Source: Bacteroidales bacterium M3 (GTDB lineage Bacteria; Bacteroidota; Bacteroidia; Bacteroidales; Muribaculaceae). From it: a stretch of 45,351 bases of DNA. The notes beneath the pieces were generated by a model. The model was given only the letters and a program-made list of their open reading frames with translations. It had not been told where the DNA came from and did not search any database. Below are positions 9,118 to 20,011 of the stretch, piece by piece. Positions within the stretch are counted from its first letter, which is position 1, and every line of letters begins with the position of its first letter. Where the stretch lies: assembly GCA_001689445.1 (NCBI GenBank), contig LUJN01000018.1:1-45351 (forward strand), given 5' to 3'. The position numbers and the translations under genes were made by a program.

Positions 9118-9324
9118 ATGAACTTCAATAAAAAAGAGGAAAGCAGCTCATTGGAACGCTTCATCGCTACACTCGACAACGAAATCCTATCGGACTCTGA
9201 AGCAGTATCTCTCACAGGAGGTCGCTTCATAGTCTTCGCAACAGATGGCAATAAGCTAATAAAACCGACAAACCAACAAGAATGTGTAAATGGCAATTGT
9301 GGCTGCAATGACAGATGCCATTAG
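9118..9324 (+). CDS. Putative RiPP precursor, double-glycine leader, Cys-rich core
   Basis: The 68-residue product has the leader pattern of GG-type peptides exported by C39 transporters: a charged N-terminus and an amphipathic helix ending LSDSEAVSLTGG (Gly34-Gly35). The predicted 33-residue core has four cysteines (56, 61, 63, 67; spacing C-x4-C-x-C-x3-C) and ends in His. ELSDSE...GG leaders are typical of the Bacteroidales radical-SAM-associated precursor families. A radical SAM/SPASM gene follows and a C39 exporter lies 3.8 kb downstream, so the pair substrate and protease is present. I chose the ATG at 9118; a TTG at 9109 would add three residues. The core sequence is not one I recognise. 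Confidence 0.78.
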   Translation: MNFNKKEESSSLERFIATLDNEILSDSEAVSLTGGRFIVFATDGNKLIKPTNQQECVNGNCGCNDRCH

Positions 9325-9368
9325 AATATAATGAGCCTGTTTAAGACCCAAGACTCTTAGTCCAAGAT

Positions 9369-9439
9369 GTAGGGTCGTGACCGTGAATGGGCCGATGTGG
9401 ATATCACATCCGTGCGTTTGAAACTGGTTGCGACCCTAC
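9369..9439. repeat. Palindromic intergenic element, copy A
   Basis: GTAGGGTCGTGACC (9369-9382) can pair with GGTTGCGACCCTAC (9426-9439) with two wobble pairs. Between them sits a second hairpin, GATGTG and CACATC around GATAT, giving a branched fold. The outer arms match those of the element at 20742-20823 (GTAGGGTCG...CGACCCTAC), so this looks like a dispersed REP- or MITE-like family. It separates the peptide precursor from the maturase gene and could reduce downstream transcription. Confidence 0.65.
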
Positions 9440-9485
9440 TATCAATCGGTAGTTTTACATACCTGTTTGACTCAATCCTATCACA

Positions 9486-10768
9486 ATGAAACCCAGCATC
9501 TACAACAATAGAATCAAACTATCTGAAAAAAGTGATATAATATACAATGCCCTTAGCGACAGATTCATCGCCGTAAAGCATGATTTTATGCTCTCTCCCT
9601 TGGAATTATTATCTGAAACGCAACGGGATATGTTTCTCGCCAATGGAATGATTGTAGATGATGAGGTTGATGAATACTCAGCACTGCGTGAAAAGTGGTT
9701 TGCTGCCGCTCAATCAGACAATTTTATGCTTATCATAAACCCGACATTGCAGTGTAATTTCCGATGCTGGTATTGCTACGAAAATCATGAGGGTCACACC
9801 ACCATGAATGATGACACCCTACAGCGTGTCCTTAAGGCGATTGACAGGCTCATATACAGCCACACTAACGTTAGTATCGGATTTTTTGGAGGTGAACCGC
9901 TTCTCAGATATGACACTATTGTCAAGCCGATAATTGAACATAGCACTGAGTATGCCGGCCATCTAAACAAGGAAATAACATTCTCTTTTACCACCAACGG
10001 CTACCTATTGGACGATGAACAGGCAGAATTTTTCAAAAACCACAATGTACAGTCCTTTCAGATTACACTTGACGGAGGTAAAAAATTTCACGACAAAGTA
10101 CGCTATTCGGGGCAGAGAGGTTCATATGATAAAATCATAAAGAATATAGAAATTCTACTGTCGCAACAACTCCCTGTCTTGTTGAGGCTTAATGTCACCA
10201 AAGATAACATAGCATCATTCGGCGAGACTGGCTTGCTCAACTACCTGCCAATCTTAAAAGCAAGATTACAGTCACAATCCATCAAGTGTGGCAGACTATA
10301 GGGCAGCAGGATATAGTCGAAGAATCAGACAGGCTTATTGACAGTATCATAAAGATTGGGGTCTATGCATGTGGCACACACCGGGACAACTTACGCGACA
10401 TGTGCTATGGGGACAGAGTAAATTCTGCCGTGATAAATTACAATGGGGACATATACTCATGTACAGCTGTCGATTTCAAGAGCGAAACGCCGGCCGGACA
10501 CATCGACACGACAGGCTGCATGATTGTTGATGAAGGCTTTACAGCAAGTCGCATCAATCGCCGTTGGGAAAGGGGAATATGTCGGGTATGTCGCATAATG
10601 CCTCTATGCCTTGGAGGCTGCTCACGCAAGATTTTGGGCAACGACATCGACCATTGCCTATGCAATGGAGATGAAAACGAAAAAGATAAAGTCGTGCTCG
10701 CCATTATAAAAAGCCGAGTGCGAGCAATGGAGTATAGCAAAATTATTGATACATTTGCAAATGTTTAA
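9486..10768 (+). pseudogene. Radical SAM/SPASM peptide maturase, frameshifted
   Basis: Two frames together encode a radical SAM/SPASM protein of about 427 residues. The first (9486 to a TAG ending at 10301) has the [4Fe-4S]-SAM motif Cys90-x3-Cys94-x2-Cys97 (QCNFRCWYC), then GFFGGEPLLRYD and SFTTNGYLLD, typical of the SAM barrel. The second frame resumes near 10256 with KSKITVTIHQVWQT and holds the SPASM cysteines: Cys-x13-Gly-x4-Cys (CYGDRVN...GDIYSC) and Cys-x2-Cys-x5-Cys-x3-Cys (CRVCRIMPLCLGGC). Adding one A to the run at 10256-10259 restores a single frame reading LPILKSKITV, so a one-base deletion is the simplest explanation. It would modify the upstream Cys-rich peptide. A sequencing error or recoding is not excluded. 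Confidence 0.85.
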
Positions 10769-10778
10769 CAATTACAGT

Positions 10779-13088
10779 ATGAAAAGTGTAATTATATTAA
10801 TTGCCGCGCTGTGCGTGGCAGTGGGAAGCGCGGCCAAGGGGCTGACGGGAAAAGTGGTGGACGAGAATGGTGAGCCGTTGGAATTTGCCAACGTCAGGGC
10901 GATGCGTGACTCGGCGTTTATCGCCGGACAGACGACCGATGTCGAGGGGCAGTTCAGGTTTGTTGGCCTCCCGTCGACTGCCAACCGTGTCGAGGTGGCG
11001 ATTGTCGGCTACGAGAGACAAACCCTGCCTATAGGAGCGTCGGGGGATATGGGCCGGATAACCATGCGGCCCGCTACAAACACTCTCAGCGAGGTGGAGG
11101 TAAAGGGGGAGCGTCCCAAGACGCGCCTGTCGGGCAACGCCTTGGTGACCTCAGTCGAGAACACTATCCTCTCCACGGCAGGCTCGGGAGACGACGTGCT
11201 GCAAAACATACCTATGCTACAGGGGGGCGACGGAAATTATACCGTCTTTGGCAACGACGGCAGCGCGACAATCTACATCAACGGACGACAGGTGAGAAAC
11301 ACCAATGATATCGCGCAACTCAGCTCGTCAGACATCAAGGAGGTGCAGGTAATCAGCAACCCCGGAGCACGCTACGGCGGTGACGTCAAGGGGGTTATAA
11401 AGATTATCACCAAGCGTCCTGTCGGAGAGGGGTTCGGCCTATCGGCATACACCCAAAATCAGTATAACGGACGATATTATAATGTCGACCAGCTAAACCT
11501 CAAGTACCGCACGGGAAGACTCGACGTGTTTGCGGAAGGAGTCGCCTATGTCGGACAATCTCGTTACAAGAACGACGAATCCCTTTGGTATGGCGGGGAG
11601 ATGCCTATATATACACATATTTTTATGGATAAAGGGCCGGCAACCAATACGTATTTTTCAGGCAAAATCGGAGCCAACTACGAGATAAACCACAAGCATA
11701 ATGTTGGGGCCTATTATGAACTTATATATGGTAATTACCCGAGCAATTTCACAAACAGCTCTACCATACAAGAGGGTGATTTGCCGGAGGAACTGACGAC
11801 AGGTCATTCTACCGGGACATCTAAAACTATGCCGTGGCACAACGTGAATACTTATTACAACGGGCGTGTCGGTAAATTTGAATTCGACGCCAATATAGAC
11901 TACATGTTCAGTCAAAGTTTTGACGAGAGTCTGAAAATTGAGCGCAGCAACCTAATTCCCGACCGCACTATAGATACCCATACGGTCTTAAAAAACTCAT
12001 TGTTTGCGGAAAAAGTCATGGCCACCTACAAGCTGCCAAAGGGGGAGGTGACACTCGGAGAGGAATACACCTACACACGTACCCACAATGACTTCAGAAG
12101 CCTTACGGGTATGCTTGACAGCGAAAACACACGCCTGCACGAGCAGAATATCGGAGTGTTTATCGATGCCAACTATTCGGTTGGAAAGGTGAATATCTCG
12201 GCAGGATTGCGATATGAGCATGTCAAGAGTCGATATTTCATCAACGATGTGCTGGCTTCAGCACAAAGCCGCACTTACGACAACCTCTATCCGTCGGCGT
12301 CAGCCACTTATTCACCGGGAGATTTCAAATTCACCATTTCCTACAGTCTCCATGCCTATCGGCCAAGTTACACCCTGTTGTACCCCGATTATACCTATCA
12401 TAACCGCGTATTCTATAGCCGTGGAAACCCCAACCTTCAACCGGAAAAAAGAAGCGCAGTAGAATTACAGGCTACATGGAAATTTCTCACATTCATTGCT
12501 GAATATGTACATAAGACTGATGTTTTCGTACAAGGTTACGAATCCTATAAGGGCGACGAAAATATACAGGTCAACACCATGTTCAACAAGCCCAACTACA
12601 GGGAATTTTACGCAGGTTTGACAGCATCACCCACAATAGGGATATGGAATCCCACACTGTCATTGACGGCAAGAAAACCATGGTTTGAAACCGAGTATCT
12701 CGGCTCAATGAGAAAGATGGGGCAACCGCGTTTTTCCATAAACTGGCGTAATACCCTTACATTGCCATGGGATATCACCGTAGAGGCATCCCTATATTGG
12801 CAGTCGAGCTATGATTATCTCGCTTTCCATATCTCATCGCGCACCCGGCTTGACCTCAGAGTCTACAAGTCGTTCCTCAACAAGACTCTGACAGTGTACC
12901 TGGCCGGCTATGACCTCCTCAACAAGACCAAAGAGCATACCCAATACTACTCGGGCATAGTGCGCACCGACGGCATTATCGACCAATACAACCGTACGGG
13001 AATGTTGACCGTGCGCTACAACTTCAACGCCTCGCGCGACCGCTACAAGGGCACTGGCGCGGGACAAAGCGAGAAAAACAGACTGTAA
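10779..13088 (+). CDS. TonB-dependent receptor-like outer-membrane barrel
   Basis: The product is about 769 residues with a signal peptide (SVIILIAALCVAVGSAAKG). A carboxypeptidase-regulatory-like domain follows (GLTGKVVDENGEPLEFANV...), then a plug domain with DDVLQNIPMLQG, IYINGRQV and EVQVISNPGARYGGDVKGVI, and a C-terminal barrel rich in aromatic strands. It belongs to the outer-membrane beta-barrel group related to TonB receptors. I start it at the ATG at 10779 because the next residues form the signal peptide and it lies 10 bases after the maturase stop; an upstream in-frame start overlaps that gene. Its position between maturase and exporter suggests peptide uptake, export through the outer membrane, or self-protection. 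The middle (about 11.5-12.8 kb) is more AT-rich than the ends. Confidence 0.88.
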   Translation: MKSVIILIAALCVAVGSAAKGLTGKVVDENGEPLEFANVRAMRDSAFIAGQTTDVEGQFRFVGLPSTANRVEVAIVGYERQTLPIGASGDMGRITMRPATNTLSEVEVKGERPKTRLSGNALVTSVENTILSTAGSGDDVLQNIPMLQGGDGNYTVFGNDGSATIYINGRQVRNTNDIAQLSSSDIKEVQVISNPGARYGGDVKGVIKIITKRPVGEGFGLSAYTQNQYNGRYYNVDQLNLKYRTGRLDVFAEGVAYVGQSRYKNDESLWYGGEMPIYTHIFMDKGPATNTYFSGKIGANYEINHKHNVGAYYELIYGNYPSNFTNSSTIQEGDLPEELTTGHSTGTSKTMPWHNVNTYYNGRVGKFEFDANIDYMFSQSFDESLKIERSNLIPDRTIDTHTVLKNSLFAEKVMATYKLPKGEVTLGEEYTYTRTHNDFRSLTGMLDSENTRLHEQNIGVFIDANYSVGKVNISAGLRYEHVKSRYFINDVLASAQSRTYDNLYPSASATYSPGDFKFTISYSLHAYRPSYTLLYPDYTYHNRVFYSRGNPNLQPEKRSAVELQATWKFLTFIAEYVHKTDVFVQGYESYKGDENIQVNTMFNKPNYREFYAGLTASPTIGIWNPTLSLTARKPWFETEYLGSMRKMGQPRFSINWRNTLTLPWDITVEASLYWQSSYDYLAFHISSRTRLDLRVYKSFLNKTLTVYLAGYDLLNKTKEHTQYYSGIVRTDGIIDQYNRTGMLTVRYNFNASRDRYKGTGAGQSEKNRL

Positions 13089-13107
13089 TCACCTATATTC
13101 CATCCTA

Positions 13108-15303
13108 ATGTTCCCGTTTGTGCGTCAGCGTGACAGTATGCAGTGCGGCGTGGCATCGTTGGCGATGGTGTGCCGCCACTACGGGATGCCGGTCACTGTT
13201 GCCGAGCTTGACCGGCGATGCTCGGCAACGGCGGCGGGGATGTCGATGCACGGGCTGAGACGCGCCGCCGCGAGCGTGGGGTTGTCGGCTGTCGTGACGC
13301 GGCTGTCGGTGGAGCAGTTGCGACAAGCGACACTCCCGGCGATACTCCATTGGGACCAACGCCACTTCACGGTGCTCTACCGCGTGTCACGCAACGGTCG
13401 ACGCTATCATGTAGCCGACCCGGCAAAAGGTCGCATGACCTACAGCCGGGAGGAGTTTTGCCGCCATTGGGTGAGCACCGTCGCCGACGGCGAGGAGCGC
13501 GGGGTGGCGATGCTGATTGAACCATCGGGCGACCCCGCTACAGCCACTGGCTCCGATGTCCCGACACCGGGACACTCCGTGCGGTTCCTCCTGAAGTATA
13601 TGCGCGGCTACCGTCGGCATTTCATCCATATACTCTTAGGGCTGCTGTTGGGATGCGCGTTGCAGCTGGTGATGCCGTTTCTCACGCAGTCGATTGTCGA
13701 TGTGGGCATACGCCATGAGGATATCGGGTTCATATGGCTCGTGCTTCTCGGGGAGCTGATGATTGTCGTGGGGCGTGCGGCGACCGACTTTATACGCCGA
13801 TGGCTGCTGCTCCATGTCTCGATGAGAGTCAATATCTCGTTGGTGAGCGACTTTTTCATCAAGCTGCTGCGGCTGCCGATGTCGTTCTTTGACACCAAGC
13901 TGACGGGCGACCTGCTACAGAGGATGGACGACCACCGCCGCGTGCAGGAGTTCCTCACCGGGCAGCTGCTCGGCATCGTGTTTGCGTTGTTGAGCCTCAT
14001 GGTGTTTGGCGTGGTGCTGCTGGTCTACGACAAGTTGATATTTGCCGTGTTCATGGCGGGGAGCGCCATATACGCCGGATGGCTCACGCTGTTCCTGCGG
14101 CGGCGCAAGGTGATAGACTATGAGCTGTTTGAGCAGCAGGCTATCAGCCACAACAAGACCTTCCGATTCATCACCGCCATGCAGGAGATAAAGCTACAGG
14201 ACTGCGAGCGGCGCCGGCGGTGGGAATGGGAGGACACGCAGGCCGAGCTGTTCGGGGTGCAGATGAGGAGCCTGCGCCTGCAGCAGGGACAGGAGGCGGG
14301 TTCTATATTCATCAACGAGGTGAAGAATATCGTCATCACCGTGCTTGCCGCCACGGCTGTAATCGACGGGCATATGACACTCGGCGCGATGCTCGCTGTG
14401 CAGTATATCATCGGGCAGCTCAACTCGCCCGTGGAGCAGCTGATGATGTTTATCTACTCGCTACAGGACGTGAAGATATCGCTTGAGCGCATCAACGAGA
14501 TACACCGTGGGGGCGACGAGGAGGACACCACGGGGAGACAGGAGATGTTTCCCGACGGCACGCCACTGTCGATAACGGTAAAGGGGGTGAACTTCAAGTA
14601 TGACATGCACGCGTTGGCAAAGACGCTCGACGGCATCACGATGGAGATTCACGCCGGCCAAGTGACCGCCATAGTCGGGGCGTCGGGGAGCGGCAAGACT
14701 ACGCTTATCAAGCTGCTGCTCGGCTATTATCCCGTCGGGGCGGGAACTATCGCCGTCGCGGGGCGTCCCCTCGGCGACTACAGTCTGCGGTGGTGGCGAC
14801 GTCAATGTGGCGTGGTGATGCAGGACGGCGTGATATTCTCCGAGTCGATAGCCCGCAATATCGCCGTGGATGACGGGGAGATAGACACCGCGCGGCTTGA
14901 ACGCGCGGCACGCATAGCCAACATACATGACTACGTGATGTCGCTGCCGCTGCGCTACGACACCGTTATCGGACCCGACGGGTCGGGCATCAGCCAGGGA
15001 CAGCGGCAGCGGATACTCATAGCGCGCGCCGTCTATCGGGAGCCACGGTTCATATTTCTCGACGAGGCGACCAACTCGCTCGATGCAGAGAATGAACGGG
15101 CCATCGTGGAGCATCTCGACGACTTCTACCGGGGGCGTACGGTGGTGGTCGTGGCCCACCGGCTGTCGACCGTGCGCAACGCCCACCGCATCGTGGTGCT
15201 CGACCACGGGCGCATAGTCGAGACCGGCAACCATGCCGAGCTCATCGCCCGGCATGGTGCCTACTACAACCTTGTGAAAAACCAGCTCGAACTCGGCACA
15301 TGA
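13108..15303 (+). CDS. C39-peptidase ABC exporter (PCAT)
   Basis: Peptidase-containing ABC transporters cut double-glycine leaders and export the core peptide. The 731-residue length and domain order are standard. The C39 protease occupies residues 1-140 with Gln7, catalytic Cys13 (SMQCGVASL), His86 (RHFTVLY) and Asp104 (VADPAKG). A six-helix membrane domain spans about 160-430. The ATPase has Walker A GASGSGKTTL, signature ISQGQRQRI, Walker B FIFLDEATNSLD and the switch His in VAHRLS. All key residues are present, so the enzyme looks active. It starts 19 bases after the receptor gene and is followed after 13 bases by a short HlyD-like stub. The likely substrate is the 9118 precursor. Confidence 0.95.
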   Translation: MFPFVRQRDSMQCGVASLAMVCRHYGMPVTVAELDRRCSATAAGMSMHGLRRAAASVGLSAVVTRLSVEQLRQATLPAILHWDQRHFTVLYRVSRNGRRYHVADPAKGRMTYSREEFCRHWVSTVADGEERGVAMLIEPSGDPATATGSDVPTPGHSVRFLLKYMRGYRRHFIHILLGLLLGCALQLVMPFLTQSIVDVGIRHEDIGFIWLVLLGELMIVVGRAATDFIRRWLLLHVSMRVNISLVSDFFIKLLRLPMSFFDTKLTGDLLQRMDDHRRVQEFLTGQLLGIVFALLSLMVFGVVLLVYDKLIFAVFMAGSAIYAGWLTLFLRRRKVIDYELFEQQAISHNKTFRFITAMQEIKLQDCERRRRWEWEDTQAELFGVQMRSLRLQQGQEAGSIFINEVKNIVITVLAATAVIDGHMTLGAMLAVQYIIGQLNSPVEQLMMFIYSLQDVKISLERINEIHRGGDEEDTTGRQEMFPDGTPLSITVKGVNFKYDMHALAKTLDGITMEIHAGQVTAIVGASGSGKTTLIKLLLGYYPVGAGTIAVAGRPLGDYSLRWWRRQCGVVMQDGVIFSESIARNIAVDDGEIDTARLERAARIANIHDYVMSLPLRYDTVIGPDGSGISQGQRQRILIARAVYREPRFIFLDEATNSLDAENERAIVEHLDDFYRGRTVVVVAHRLSTVRNAHRIVVLDHGRIVETGNHAELIARHGAYYNLVKNQLELGT

Positions 15304-15316
15304 CCCATTCCCTGAT

Positions 15317-15535
15317 ATGAAACACGCCACTCCGACCCTCCATCACGACATAGAACTGCGCTCCGAGAAAGTGCGCCGCCTCATCGATATGCGTCCCCCG
15401 ATGATAGTGCGCATCGGCACACCACTGCTCGTCATCCTGTTCCTCCTCCTTACCGCCGCCCTCTACCTCATCCCGTATCCCTATGGCACCGCCGGCGAAA
15501 ACGTCCTCACCCATCTTCTCCGGGGATTATGCTGA
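15317..15535 (+). CDS. Short membrane protein resembling a truncated HlyD adaptor
   Basis: The 72-residue product has a charged start (DIELRSEKVRRLIDMRPP), one membrane helix (about residues 33-53) and ends soon after ALYLIPYPYG. Adaptor proteins encoded next to Bacteroidales C39 exporters begin in much the same way (IELRSEKV... then a helix and a Y/FIPYP-like exit) and then continue for 300-400 residues. Here the periplasmic part is missing, and the 170 bases after the stop show no continuation in any frame. It is either a decayed adaptor or a genuine small partner of the exporter. Confidence 0.6.
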   Translation: MKHATPTLHHDIELRSEKVRRLIDMRPPMIVRIGTPLLVILFLLLTAALYLIPYPYGTAGENVLTHLLRGLC

Positions 15536-15634
15536 ATCATTCGATATTCCGGCCCATTTGGAGATTTTGTGGGTGAAATGTCGTAAATAGTGTGTCGAGG
15601 GGCAGGGGATAAACTCTTGGCGAGGATTTTTTGT

Positions 15635-15642
15635 TAATTTTG
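15635..15642 (+). promoter_or_regulatory. Predicted -7 element upstream of the PCMD gene
   Basis: TAATTTTG fits TAnnTTTG and lies 67 bases before the ATG at 15710. No convincing -33 element at the normal spacing. Confidence 0.4.
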
Positions 15643-15709
15643 CATGAAGGTGTTACATGATTTTCAATGATTCTGCAACATCCGTGGAATAACAAAAAAC
15701 GTTTCGACA

Positions 15710-16660
15710 ATGAGAACTACCGCATTTATAGCCACCGTGATAGCCGCCGTCGGCATGTCGGCGCAGAGTGTGCAGCCGATCAACTTCGGCAACATGGAGC
15801 AGTGGGTCACACGCCACATCCCCGAGTCGAGGGTGCTCGGAGGGCAGACCAAGACCGTCTATGAGATAGGCCCGACAGCCACCATCGAGGGCGCAAAGCC
15901 TTACAAGAACACGGGCGGCTCTCCGTGGGCGACGTCAAACGTCATGGCCAAGGTAATGGGCGTGGTGAAGGCCTCAAACGCCGTCAGCCCCGACGCACGG
16001 GGCGGCGGAAAGGCGTGCAAGATGGAGACCATCATGGAGCATTGCAAGGTGCTCCACATGTTTGACATGGAGGTGCTTGTCTCCGGCTCGATATTCCTCG
16101 GCCATGTCAACGAGCCTATATCGTCGACCAAGAATCCCTACAGCAAGATGGAGATGGGCATCCCGTTCACCAAGCGGCCCAAGGCGCTACAGTTTGACTA
16201 TAAGGTGCATATTCCCGCCGGGGGACAGAGGGTGTATTCGAGCGGTTTCGGCAGCCAGAAGAAGCTGTCGGGCCACGACAACGCGGAGGTATACATACTC
16301 CTACAGCGGCGTTGGGAGGACGAGAAGGGCAATATCCACGCCAAGCGCGTCGGCACGGGACGTCACCGCTTCGGCTCGTCGACCAACGGCTGGGTCAACG
16401 GCTACAGGATACCAGTGATGTACGGCGACATCACCGGCAAGCCCGAGTACAAGCCCTACATGGGGCTGCTCGACGGCGAGAAGGCCTACTATGCCCGCAA
16501 CTCCAAGGGCAAGATGGTCCCTGTCCACGAGGAGGGGTGGGACGATGCCGACGCCACGCCGACACATATGCTGGTGATGGCGTCGAGCGGATGCGGCACG
16601 GCCTATGTCGGGACGCCCGGAATGGCCTTATGGATTGACAACATCGGCCTCGTATATTGA
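15710..16660 (+). CDS. PCMD-domain secreted protein
   Basis: The 316-residue product has a short signal peptide (TTAFIATVIAAVGMSAQS) and resembles the PCMD (putative carbohydrate metabolism) family of Bacteroidales: INFGNMEQWVTR near the start, later PYKNTGGSPWATSNV and a C-terminal strand MLVMASSGCGTAYVGTPG ending in a LWIDNIGLVY. Such proteins are exported beta-sandwich proteins often found near polysaccharide-use genes, but no susC/susD pair is present here. It stands alone between the peptide locus and topA. Substrate unknown. Confidence 0.75.
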   Translation: MRTTAFIATVIAAVGMSAQSVQPINFGNMEQWVTRHIPESRVLGGQTKTVYEIGPTATIEGAKPYKNTGGSPWATSNVMAKVMGVVKASNAVSPDARGGGKACKMETIMEHCKVLHMFDMEVLVSGSIFLGHVNEPISSTKNPYSKMEMGIPFTKRPKALQFDYKVHIPAGGQRVYSSGFGSQKKLSGHDNAEVYILLQRRWEDEKGNIHAKRVGTGRHRFGSSTNGWVNGYRIPVMYGDITGKPEYKPYMGLLDGEKAYYARNSKGKMVPVHEEGWDDADATPTHMLVMASSGCGTAYVGTPGMALWIDNIGLVY

Positions 16661-16678
16661 TTTTTGAATGATTTTTAA

Positions 16679-16686
16679 TAACTTTG
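16679..16686 (+). promoter_or_regulatory. Predicted -7 element of the topA promoter
   Basis: TAACTTTG fits TAnnTTTG and lies 29 bases before the topA ATG. A TTG at 16657-16659 with a 19-base spacer is a possible -33 element. Confidence 0.55.
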
Positions 16687-16715
16687 TCGCTCCATTTTAA
16701 CAAAATACCCGCCCC

Positions 16716-19043
<2,328 letters not shown>

Positions 19044-19082
19044 CCGTTTTTTTTCAGCAACCGAGACAACATCAACATACCC

Positions 19083-20009
19083 ATGCCACGCCCATCATCC
19101 CGCAGCAACAAGGCGACCGACCCGCGACGGTTCACGCCCGACGTGATAAAGTCATTCCGTCCCGCAGGCGACACTACCCTCATGCCGTTTCTCATCGAGT
19201 CGCTCCCCGAGCAGAAGCGCACAAAGATAAAGGAGATGCTAAAGCATCGTCAAGTGGCTGTCAACGACGTGCCGGTAACGCAGTTTGACACCCCCGTGAC
19301 GCCGCAGGATGAGGTCAAGGTCAACTTCACGCGCGAGTTTCGCGTGTTCTACAACCGGCGTATGCAGCTCGTATACGAGGATGACGACATCATCGTGGTC
19401 AATAAAGGCTACGGGCTGCTGTCGATGGGCACCGACAAGGTGAAGGAGGGTACCGCCTACTCGATACTGCGTGAGTATCTCAAATGGAAAGACCCGCGCA
19501 ACAAGCTCTTTATCGTCCACCGTCTCGACCAGCACACATCGGGGCTGATGATGTTTGCCAAGAATGAGCAGGCCAAGGAAACCATGCAGCACAACTGGAA
19601 CAACATGGTGCTCAACCGCAAGTATCTCGCTGTAGTTGAGGGCAAAGTCGACCCTGCGGAGGGCGTTGTCAAGAGCTATCTCGCCGAGACATCGCAGCAT
19701 GAGATGTACTCCACCGACAATCCCGAGGAGGGGAAACTCGCCGTCACCCGCTACAAGACGCTGAAGTGCCGTAACGGCTACACAATGCTTGAGGTAGAGC
19801 TCGACACGGGCCGCAAGAACCAGATACGCGTCCACTGCAAGGACCTCGGCCACCCCATCGTCGGCGACCGCCGCTACGGTGCCAAGACAAGCCCCATCCA
19901 CCGCCTCGCCCTCCATGCCCAGACACTGCGCTTCGTCCACCCCGTCACCCGCAAGGAAATGAAGTTCGAGACCCCCGTCCCCGCCCCCTTCGCCTCTATG
20001 GTGAAGTGA
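19083..20009 (+). CDS. RluA-family pseudouridine synthase with S4 domain
   Basis: The enzyme converts uridine to pseudouridine, most likely in 23S rRNA. The 308-residue product has an S4-like RNA-binding segment (about residues 40-75, LPEQKRTKIKEMLKHRQVAVN) and the RluA catalytic motif HRLDQHTSGLMMFAKN with the nucleophilic Asp. It also has RKYLAVVEG, a GRKNQIRVH motif and LALHAQTLRFVHPV. It is longer at the N-terminus than minimal family members, and the basic, low-complexity first 30 residues may not all be translated. Exact target site is unknown. Confidence 0.92.
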   Translation: MPRPSSRSNKATDPRRFTPDVIKSFRPAGDTTLMPFLIESLPEQKRTKIKEMLKHRQVAVNDVPVTQFDTPVTPQDEVKVNFTREFRVFYNRRMQLVYEDDDIIVVNKGYGLLSMGTDKVKEGTAYSILREYLKWKDPRNKLFIVHRLDQHTSGLMMFAKNEQAKETMQHNWNNMVLNRKYLAVVEGKVDPAEGVVKSYLAETSQHEMYSTDNPEEGKLAVTRYKTLKCRNGYTMLEVELDTGRKNQIRVHCKDLGHPIVGDRRYGAKTSPIHRLALHAQTLRFVHPVTRKEMKFETPVPAPFASMVK

Positions 20010-20011
20010 CC

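Noticed and set aside
10250..10262. Programmed -1 frameshift in the maturase gene
   Set aside because: CTTAAAA does not match the classical X XXY YYZ slippery pattern, and no strong downstream stem was seen within the next 15 bases; a deletion in the A-run is simpler. Not fully excluded.
13387..13629. Minus-strand short frames within the C39 exporter
   Set aside because: All lie inside the intact exporter gene and carry no start context or family signal.
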